A stretch of DNA of 5,152 nt from Desulfovibrionaceae bacterium (GTDB lineage: Bacteria > Pseudomonadota > Gammaproteobacteria > Burkholderiales > Burkholderiaceae_C). Under the pieces are notes generated by a model. It was not told where the DNA came from. It ran no database searches and was given only the letters and a program-made list of their open reading frames with translations. Positions within the stretch are counted from its first letter, which is position 1, and every line of letters begins with the position of its first letter. The stretch is taken from positions 1-5,152 of the forward strand of contig WRJY01000139.1 in assembly GCA_009778355.1 (NCBI GenBank). The letters run 5' to 3'. Of this stretch, positions 1-4,543 are shown piece by piece. The translations under genes were made by a program, and so were the position numbers.

Positions 1-116
1 GCAGCGTCTGCCGCGCAAGCAAATCCTCGCCGGGTGTCCAACCCGGCTGCGGTTTGCGCCTTGCATCCACTGCCTTTGCGGGGCAACGGACGCCATGAAA
101 ATAGTGTGAACAGGCC
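1..116. other. Unassigned stretch beyond the 3' end of the regulator gene
   Basis: I cannot assign a gene here. One plus-strand frame is open from base 1 to 246, but it runs into the antisense of the regulator gene and its product resembles nothing I recognise. The other two plus-strand frames stop at 96-98 and 107-109. A minus-strand ATG near base 95 opens to the window edge without a ribosome binding site. The stretch may be intergenic or the tail of a gene lying mostly outside the window. Its only visible structure is the inverted repeat at 29-47. Confidence 0.4.
29..47. repeat. Short perfect inverted repeat, possible weak terminator for the regulator gene
   Basis: GCCGGGT (29-35) is the exact reverse complement of ACCCGGC (41-47), separated by a 5-base loop. 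It lies about 70 bases beyond the stop codon of the minus-strand regulator, where a transcript end could occur. On the minus strand the stem is followed by only a short T-containing stretch (GAGGATTTGCTTG), not a proper U-run, so a role as an intrinsic terminator is doubtful. Chance occurrence in GC-rich DNA is possible. Confidence 0.3.
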
Positions 117-1076
117 CTACCTACCACTCACAAAAGTGGCAGGCCATGTGCCGCTGGAAATAAGGCGCTGGGCAATGTCGCGCAGCAGATTGCATATGCA
201 CGATGTGGCGATCGACTGCTGCACTGTGGCGCGTTGCACCAGATAGATTGGCCTGGAAATCGGCGGATCGACGATTTCTGCGGCAGACAGCGTTCCCTGT
301 TTGATCTCGCGCACAACGGACGCGTATGAAAGCAGGCTGTAGCCAAGGCCGCTGGATACCACGTCAATCAACTGCTGAATGACATTGACCTCCGCAACCG
401 GGACAAGCCGGTAGTTGTTGGCCAAGGCATGACGCTCCAGAAGAATGCGCAGCCCATGTTCGGGAGCCGGCAGCACCAGCGGATGGTTTTTCAGTGCGCC
501 GAAACGAACGCGCTCCAGTGTCAAGCCCTTGGGGCCGCTCGCTTTGGCGAAGGCGCCGGGCGGCGCGATCAGTACCAGTTTTTCCTCGGCCAGTTTTTCA
601 TGGCAAAGCCCGCTGCTGTTGTGCTCTTCAAACGCCAGGCCGATGTCGATGCGGCCTTGCAGTAATTGCTCGGGGATGTATCCGGTGCTCAGTTCCGCAA
701 TCTGCAACAACACTTGGGGCCAACGCTTGAGTGCCGCGTCAAGCAATGGAACGGTCAGAAGCCTGGTCATGGACTGTGGCAGGCCAATGGCCACGCTGCC
801 TACGGGGGCGGCTTCGAGTTGGCGCACGTCGCGCAGGGCCGATTCGAACGAGGCGAGCAATCCGCGCGCGTGGTGTTCCAGTCGCAGGCCCGCCGCGGTC
901 GTTTGGACGCCGTGCGTGCTGCGCTCGAACAGTTGCAGCCCCAACGCTTCTTCCAGTCCTTTGATTTGCATGCTCATGGCGGGCTGGGCGATGTGCATGT
1001 GTTCGGCCGCACGTGAAATGGAGCGTGTGGCACAAACCGCAAGAAAGCAACGCAGGTTTCTCAGATCGATTGGCAT
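117..1076 (-). CDS. LysR-family transcriptional regulator, divergent to the Bug receptor gene
   Basis: A 319-residue DNA-binding regulator of the LysR family, a normal length for the family (about 300-330). The N-terminus (residues 1-60) carries the winged helix-turn-helix: it begins MPIDLRNLRCFLAV, continues with SRAAEHMHIAQPAMSMQI over the helix-turn-helix, and has the LEEALGLQLFER wing at 41-52. A linker helix follows to about residue 90, then the periplasmic-binding-protein-like effector domain from about 93 (SVAIGLPQSMTRLLTVPLL) to the end, including the GRIDIGLAF strand at 141-149. The GLP-S-RLLTVPLL pattern is typical of the Nac/CatR-like LysR proteins often found beside Bug receptors. 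The start fits the family N-terminus, but no Shine-Dalgarno sequence precedes it; the bases upstream are AT-rich. By family precedent it probably represses its own gene and activates the divergent receptor/CoA-transferase genes in response to a small carboxylate or CoA-linked metabolite (inference). The effector is unknown. Confidence 0.93.
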   Translation of the reverse strand: MPIDLRNLRCFLAVCATRSISRAAEHMHIAQPAMSMQIKGLEEALGLQLFERSTHGVQTTAAGLRLEHHARGLLASFESALRDVRQLEAAPVGSVAIGLPQSMTRLLTVPLLDAALKRWPQVLLQIAELSTGYIPEQLLQGRIDIGLAFEEHNSSGLCHEKLAEEKLVLIAPPGAFAKASGPKGLTLERVRFGALKNHPLVLPAPEHGLRILLERHALANNYRLVPVAEVNVIQQLIDVVSSGLGYSLLSYASVVREIKQGTLSAAEIVDPPISRPIYLVQRATVQQSIATSCICNLLRDIAQRLISSGTWPATFVSGR

Positions 1077-1087
1077 AAATTATTTAT
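1075..1087. repeat. AT-only inverted repeat over the regulator start codon
   Basis: ATAAAT (1075-1080) and ATTTAT (1082-1087) form a perfect 6-bp dyad around a single T at 1081. It overlaps the regulator's start codon (complement of 1074-1076) and takes up the positions where a ribosome binding site would be expected. It could be a binding site for autoregulation, part of a promoter's AT-rich -10 area, or simply low-complexity sequence. Confidence 0.35.
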
Positions 1088-1190
1088 ATATCAAGCATCA
1101 AAAAATCATCTTTGACACTTATACATCTGTTCTTCACAGTGGAGGGCGAAGACGAGACACGTCCGCTTCCACCAACCATCGGAGACTCTC
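1077..1190. promoter_or_regulatory. Divergent control region between the LysR regulator and the Bug receptor
   Basis: This 114-bp gap separates two divergent genes, the classic arrangement in which a LysR protein controls both sides. The half next to the regulator (1077-1130) is strikingly AT-rich compared with the surrounding genes. A perfect -35 hexamer TTGACA lies at 1112-1117 on the plus strand. At 17-bp spacing the -10 position (1135-1140, CACAGT) matches only 3 of 6 consensus bases, as is common for promoters that need an activator. An imperfect dyad spans 1091-1115 (outer arms TCAA and TTGA) and contains the -35 hexamer's first bases. ATCA recurs at 1090, 1097 and 1105. These are candidate LysR binding sites, but I cannot single out one T-N11-A box. 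No good -10/-35 pair is visible for the regulator itself. Confidence 0.5.
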
Positions 1191-2168
1191 ATGTATGCAA
1201 TGAACCGCCGAACCGCCATGCTTGGAGCAGGCGCAGCGCTGCTTGGCGCGGCAATGCCGGCATTGGCAACGATTGACAAAACGGTTCGCTTGATCGTCCC
1301 CTTCGCCGCTGGCGGGCCGGGGGACTTCACCGCGCGGCAGATCGCTGTGCCTCTCTCCCGTGAACTGGGGCAGAACGTGATCGTGGAGAACAAGCCTGGC
1401 GCGAATGGCAACCTCGGCGCACAGTCGGTGGCGGACGCCCCGGCGGATGGCTCGCAGATTCTTTTGAATACCGTCGGGATGGAGGCCATCAATCCGCTGC
1501 TCTATCCGTCCATGCGCTACAGCCCGACAAAGGATTTTCTGGCGCTGGGCATTGTGGCCTTGGTGCCGAATGTGCTGGTGGTGCATCCGGAAAAACTGGG
1601 TGTGGAGGCGCTCCAGGATCTGGTCAGGCTTGGTAAGCTCAAGCCGCGCGGCTTGAGCTATGCGACCTTCGGCCCGGGCAGCTCACCGCATATCTATACG
1701 TCGCTATTGCTCAAAAGCGCGGGCATTGAAGCGGTGCAGATACCATACAAGGGCAGCGCCCCCGCGAGTACGGACGTGATGGCGGGGAACGTGGATTTTT
1801 TGTTTGACAGCATGACGACATCGGTCGAACTGATCCGGGGCGGCAAGCTCAAGGGCCTGACGATTACTTCGGCGCAGCGCTCGCCGCTGCTCAAGGACGT
1901 GCCGACGATCAAGGAGTGCGGTTACCCGGAAGTCGATCTGAAATTCTGGCTCTCTCTGCAAATCAATGCCCGGACGCCAGCGCCCATTGTGGAAAGCTTG
2001 CGCAAGGCGATCTACAACTGTTTGCGGACTCGGGAATACGCGCATGCGCTGGCGGTACGAGGCGCGGAAGTTCTGGCGATCGAGCCTGACAGGGTGCAGC
2101 AATGTGTCATGCGAGACGTGGAGCGCTGGCAGGCGCTTGGCAAGGAAATCAATATTCAGCCGGTGTGA
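1191..2168 (+). CDS. Bug-family periplasmic solute receptor (tripartite tricarboxylate transporter type)
   Basis: A 325-residue extracytoplasmic solute-binding receptor of the Bug family (TctC-like), the usual length. An export signal is clear: an Arg pair at residues 6-7 in NRRTAML, a hydrophobic Ala/Leu/Gly stretch (9-22), and a probable cleavage site after PALA at 26. The mature protein begins TIDKTVRLIVPF. Family motifs follow: PFAAGGPGDFTARQ (37-50, with the conserved Asp45), LGQNVIVENKPGANGNLGA (59-77), YATFGPGSSPH (157-167), IPYKGSAPASTDVMAGNV (184-201) and KDVPTIKECGYP (235-246). GGAG at 1181-1184, 6 bases upstream, supports the ATG at 1191; a second ATG at 1200 would lose only three residues. 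Bug receptors bind small carboxylates or related compounds and pass them to TctA/TctB permeases or act in sensing. No permease genes are in the window, so the partner would be elsewhere (inference). The CoA-transferase gene that follows suggests the ligand is an acid that becomes a CoA thioester. Ligand unknown. Confidence 0.95.
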   Translation: MYAMNRRTAMLGAGAALLGAAMPALATIDKTVRLIVPFAAGGPGDFTARQIAVPLSRELGQNVIVENKPGANGNLGAQSVADAPADGSQILLNTVGMEAINPLLYPSMRYSPTKDFLALGIVALVPNVLVVHPEKLGVEALQDLVRLGKLKPRGLSYATFGPGSSPHIYTSLLLKSAGIEAVQIPYKGSAPASTDVMAGNVDFLFDSMTTSVELIRGGKLKGLTITSAQRSPLLKDVPTIKECGYPEVDLKFWLSLQINARTPAPIVESLRKAIYNCLRTREYAHALAVRGAEVLAIEPDRVQQCVMRDVERWQALGKEINIQPV

Positions 2169-2294
2169 TCTCGCACGATTTGCGCAAAAAGAGGAAGACA
2201 TTTGTTGCTGCGGCGCCGCCGTTGCGCCCCCCGTTGTTTGTGCAAGTTTTACCTCGATACCGCGGCAGCGCGCGTGCGCCGAAGGATTCAAATC
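2169..2294 (+). other. Spacer between receptor and CoA-transferase genes with two short palindromes
   Basis: This 126-bp gap separates genes in the same direction. It contains a perfect 10-bp palindrome TTTGCGCAAA (2179-2188), starting 11 bases after the receptor stop, and a second one, GCGGCGCCGC (2210-2219). Neither has the loop and T-run of an intrinsic terminator, and I see no convincing promoter, so read-through from the receptor gene into the CoA-transferase is likely (inference). The region is also open in frame with the CoA-transferase back to a TTG at 2202, which has a GAGGA at 2191-2195 in front of it. The extra residues are rich in Arg and Cys and unlike the family, so I treat them as untranslated. 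Confidence 0.4.
2282..2286 (+). promoter_or_regulatory. Ribosome binding site that decides the CoA-transferase start
   Basis: AAGGA lies 8 bases before the ATG at 2295. Together with the family-typical N-terminus that begins there (MQPLKGLKVIDLS), it fixes the start at 2295, not at the in-frame TTG at 2202. Confidence 0.7.
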
Positions 2295-3506
2295 ATGCAA
2301 CCCCTCAAAGGTTTGAAAGTCATCGACCTGAGCAAGGTTCTCGCAGGGCCGCTATGCGGTCAGTATCTTGGCAATCTTGGCGCGGATGTCATCAAGATCG
2401 AGCCGATCGGCTCGGGCGATGATACGCGCGCCTGGCTGCCACAAAAAAGCGGGCAGTCAGCGACCTTTCTCGCGGTCAATCACAACAAGCGAAGCATCGC
2501 ACTGGACCTCAAGACCGCGCAGGGCCGCGCCGTGGTGCACCGGCTGGTACGGGGCGCGGACATCGTGCTGCAAGGTTTTGGCGCGGGCACGGCGCGCAAG
2601 CTTGGCGTTGACCATGAAACGCTCGCACGACTCAACCCGCGGCTGATCTACTGCGAAATTTCTGGCTATGGACGGCAAGGGCCGCTTGGCAATGAGCCGG
2701 GATACGACGTGATGCTCCAGGCGTTCAGCGGCATGATCGCGGTGATGGGCGAGCCAGGGGGAGCCACGGTGCGCGCCACGTTTTCCCCGGTGGATCTGGG
2801 CACCGGCATGTTGGCTTTTGGCGGCGTGCTTGCAGCGGTCATCGAACGCTCGCGCACGGGCAAGGGCGTGTTCGTGGAGCTGTCGCTGCTGGACACTGCC
2901 ATGAGTCTGATGGGCTATCTTGCGCAGAACTACTGGTGTTCGGGCAAATTGCCGCAGCGCATGGGCACGGGGCACCCGGCCATGGCGCCGTACCAGGTTT
3001 TCCAGGCGATCGATGGCCCGGTGATGGTGGGCGTCGGCAACGATGGGCAGTGGAAACGTTTTTGCCCCATTGCCGGACTGCACGCGTATGTGGATGATGC
3101 GCGCTTTCGCCGCAATGCGGACCGCGTGGCCAACTTCGCGCAAACCGTGGCGCTCGTGCAAAACGCGATCGCACTGCATCCCGTTGCGTACTGGATACGG
3201 CAGTTGCAGGCTGCCGGTGTTCCGTGCGCGCCCATCAATCATCTGGGGCAAGCGCTCGAGCATCCGCAGGTAGCCGCCCGGCAGGTGGTGGGTCAAACGC
3301 GGCACGCCACATTGGGCGCGATCAAAAGCGTCAATTTGCCCATCACATTCAACCAGGAGCCGCGCACGCAGTCCAGCGCGCCGCCGCTATTGGGCCAGCA
3401 CAGCGCGGAGGTGCTGTGCGAGGCCGGATTCACCCATGGCGAAATCGAGGCGCTGGTGCGCGCCGGAGTTGTTGCGCAAGACGCGCGCGAAATGGCAGGC
3501 ATTTGA
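2295..3506 (+). CDS. Class III CoA-transferase, CaiB/BaiF family
   Basis: A 403-residue cytoplasmic enzyme of the CaiB/BaiF (formyl-CoA transferase, family III) group, a normal length. These enzymes move CoA from a donor thioester to a carboxylic acid through an enzyme-bound aspartyl anhydride. The N-terminus PLKGLKVIDLSKVLAGP (3-19) is the family opening, followed by the CoA-domain motif LGADVIKIEPIGSGDDTR (28-45). NHNKRSIALDLK is at 62-73 and ISGYGRQGP at 122-130. The catalytic aspartate is predicted as Asp167 in FSPVDLGTG (163-171), the position equivalent to Asp169 of formyl-CoA transferase. RSRTGKGVFVELSLLD follows at 185-200. The C-terminal part has MAPYQVFQAIDGPVMVGVGN (230-249) and LQAAGVPCAPIN (304-315). 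All parts of the fold appear present. The gene sits 15 bases upstream of the crotonase-family gene, so the two are almost certainly cotranscribed and probably act in sequence. Donor and acceptor acids cannot be read from the sequence; succinyl-CoA is a common donor in the family. Confidence 0.95.
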   Translation: MQPLKGLKVIDLSKVLAGPLCGQYLGNLGADVIKIEPIGSGDDTRAWLPQKSGQSATFLAVNHNKRSIALDLKTAQGRAVVHRLVRGADIVLQGFGAGTARKLGVDHETLARLNPRLIYCEISGYGRQGPLGNEPGYDVMLQAFSGMIAVMGEPGGATVRATFSPVDLGTGMLAFGGVLAAVIERSRTGKGVFVELSLLDTAMSLMGYLAQNYWCSGKLPQRMGTGHPAMAPYQVFQAIDGPVMVGVGNDGQWKRFCPIAGLHAYVDDARFRRNADRVANFAQTVALVQNAIALHPVAYWIRQLQAAGVPCAPINHLGQALEHPQVAARQVVGQTRHATLGAIKSVNLPITFNQEPRTQSSAPPLLGQHSAEVLCEAGFTHGEIEALVRAGVVAQDAREMAGI

Positions 3507-3521
3507 AGTCAGGAGCAATTC

Positions 3522-4328
3522 ATGTCCCATGCAATGGTTCATTACGAAGTCCGCAACGGCGTGGCCGAAGTTCTGCTGGACTGTCCGCCGGTCAATGCCA
3601 TCACCGAAGCGCTGCTGGAGCGCGTGCTCGCACTGCTCGAGCAGGCTGGCCGCGACCGGGCCGTGCAGGCGGTAATTTTGGGCAGCGCGGTGTCGCATCG
3701 CTTTTGCGCGGGTCTGCACCTCGACGAAATGAGCGCAGCCAGCCTCGAGAAAAAGTGGATGCTGGTGGACAAGCTCTACAGCGGGCTGCTGGATACGCAG
3801 TCGCGGCTGGGCAAGCCGTCCATTGCGGCTGTCAACGGCACTGCGCGCGGAGGCGGCATGACCCTGGCGGTTTCGTGCGACATGCTGATCGCCGCCGACA
3901 CGGCGACATTTGGCTATCCCGAAATCGACGTGGGCGTGACGCCAGCGATCCATTACACGCATCTTCCGCGCATCATTGGCCGGCATCGCGCGTTCGAATT
4001 GCTGTTTACGGGCCGCAGCTTCGGCGCCGATGAAGCGCTACGTTTGGGGCTTGTGAATGCGGTCGTGCCTGAACCGGAGGTTTTGAACAAGGCGCGTGAG
4101 GTTGCGCAGGTGTTCTGCGCCAAATCGCCCCGGGTGATGCAGCTTGGCCGCAAGGCGTTCTACCAGGCGATCGACATCGAGTACCGCAAGGGCGTGGCGT
4201 CCGCGGTGGAGCATTTCGCGAACGTTGCCGGCACGGCAGATGCCATCGAGGGGATGACGGCATTTGTCGAACGCAGAAAGCCCGTTTGGCCTTCGGCTCA
4301 ACCGGCCCAACCACCTGCCGGGGGATAG
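3522..4328 (+). CDS. Enoyl-CoA hydratase/isomerase (crotonase) family protein lacking the first catalytic glutamate
   Basis: A 268-residue crotonase-fold protein, the usual length. AGGAG at 3511-3515, 6 bases before the ATG, supports the start. The first oxyanion-hole segment is FCAGLHLDEM (61-70); the second is AVNGTARGGGMTLAVSCD (103-120), with the backbone NH of Gly111 expected to complete the hole. The second catalytic glutamate is Glu134 in FGYPEIDVG (130-138). The first, Glu144 of rat mitochondrial hydratase, aligns with Thr114 in GGGMTLA. A classical two-glutamate hydration is therefore doubtful. Isomerases, decarboxylases, hydrolases and other crotonase-fold enzymes often keep only one of these acids, so I call it family level only. 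FELLFTGRSFGADEALRLGLVNAVVP (158-183) is typical of the family. The C-terminus ends in a short Pro/Ala/Gly-rich tail (255-268). The substrate is probably the thioester made by the adjacent CoA-transferase (inference from the 15-base gap). Confidence 0.92.
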   Translation: MSHAMVHYEVRNGVAEVLLDCPPVNAITEALLERVLALLEQAGRDRAVQAVILGSAVSHRFCAGLHLDEMSAASLEKKWMLVDKLYSGLLDTQSRLGKPSIAAVNGTARGGGMTLAVSCDMLIAADTATFGYPEIDVGVTPAIHYTHLPRIIGRHRAFELLFTGRSFGADEALRLGLVNAVVPEPEVLNKAREVAQVFCAKSPRVMQLGRKAFYQAIDIEYRKGVASAVEHFANVAGTADAIEGMTAFVERRKPVWPSAQPAQPPAGG

Positions 4329-4349
4329 CATTGACGCCATTGCGAGCAG

Positions 4350-4372
4350 AAGACCGGCGGTGTCGTGGTCTT
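4350..4372 (+). repeat. Inverted repeat after the crotonase gene, weak terminator candidate
   Basis: AAGACC (4350-4355) pairs exactly with GGTCTT (4367-4372) across an 11-base loop, starting 22 bases after the stop codon of the crotonase-family gene. Only three T residues (4371-4373) follow, two of them in the stem, so it is a poor intrinsic terminator. CCGGC inside the loop (4354-4358) could instead pair with GCCGG at 4383-4387. The position between a cassette and a separately promoted gene is right for transcript termination, but the structure alone does not prove it. Confidence 0.3.
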
Positions 4373-4413
4373 TGCGGAGCGTGCCGGCCCCAGTACTTGC
4401 GGATACAGGCTGC

Positions 4414-4440
4414 CAGACAAGCTCTGGGCCTGCCTATAAT
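4414..4440 (+). promoter_or_regulatory. Probable sigma-70 type promoter of etfB
   Basis: A perfect -10 consensus TATAAT lies at 4435-4440, about 100 bases before etfB. The -35 element is weak: CAGACA at 4414-4419 matches 4 of 6 bases but at a short 15-bp spacing, while the 17-bp position (4412-4417) matches poorly. A TG two bases upstream of the -10 box is off by one from an extended -10. The start of transcription would fall near 4447, giving an untranslated leader of about 97 bases. In this GC-rich setting an exact TATAAT in an intergenic gap is unlikely to be noise. Confidence 0.55.
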
Positions 4441-4453
4441 CGACGGATGCGGT

Positions 4454-4486
4454 CGTTCCAGTCCCGTTGCCGGGGTCACTGGAATG
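4454..4486 (+). repeat. Hairpin-forming inverted repeat in the etfB leader
   Basis: TTCCAGT (4456-4462) is the exact reverse complement of ACTGGAA (4478-4484). The stem can extend outward by a G-U pair and a C-G pair (4454-4455 with 4485-4486), and inward by CCC (4463-4465) with GGG (4473-4475), with two bulged bases. It begins just downstream of the predicted transcription start, so it would lie at the 5' end of the message, or act at DNA level as an operator. I recognise no known regulator site. Confidence 0.5.
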
Positions 4487-4490
4487 CGTT

Positions 4491-4505
4491 GGCGCGTGAC
4501 GCGCC
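4491..4505 (+). repeat. Perfect GC-rich dyad in the etfB leader
   Basis: GGCGCGT (4491-4497) and ACGCGCC (4499-4505) are exact reverse complements around a single central G at 4498. As RNA it would form a stem with a tight loop; as DNA it could be a protein-binding palindrome. It starts four bases after the end of the previous inverted repeat and ends about 40 bases before the etfB start codon. No T-run follows, so it is not an intrinsic terminator. Confidence 0.45.
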
Positions 4506-4543
4506 CCATCCGAACCTCAACCCTCCTCAAGAGAGACCAGCCA

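Noticed and set aside
34..246. Small plus-strand open frame at the left edge
   Set aside because: More than half overlaps the antisense of the regulator, there is no ribosome binding site, and no recognisable protein results.
445..1203. Long plus-strand open frame (252 codons) opposite the regulator gene
   Set aside because: It is the antisense of the well-supported LysR gene, runs through the divergent promoter region, is rich in Ser/Arg/Cys, and matches no family I recognise.
2457..3305. Minus-strand open frame (282 codons) inside the CoA-transferase gene
   Set aside because: The plus-strand frame encodes a complete CaiB-type protein with its motifs in order; the antisense product is His/Arg-rich with no recognisable domain, as expected of a shadow in GC-rich DNA.
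3387..3986. Minus-strand open frame (199 codons) opposite the end of the CoA-transferase and start of the crotonase gene
   Set aside because: It crosses a real gene junction, has a His/Arg/Gln-rich composition, and no ribosome binding site or domain supports it.
3224..4033. Plus-strand open frame (269 codons) spanning the CoA-transferase/crotonase junction
   Set aside because: It overlaps two confident genes in another frame and gives an Arg/Ala/Gly-rich product without domain features.
4331..4336. TTGACG as a -35 box just after the crotonase gene
   Set aside because: The sequence at normal spacing (around 4354-4359) is CCGGCG, with no resemblance to a -10 box.
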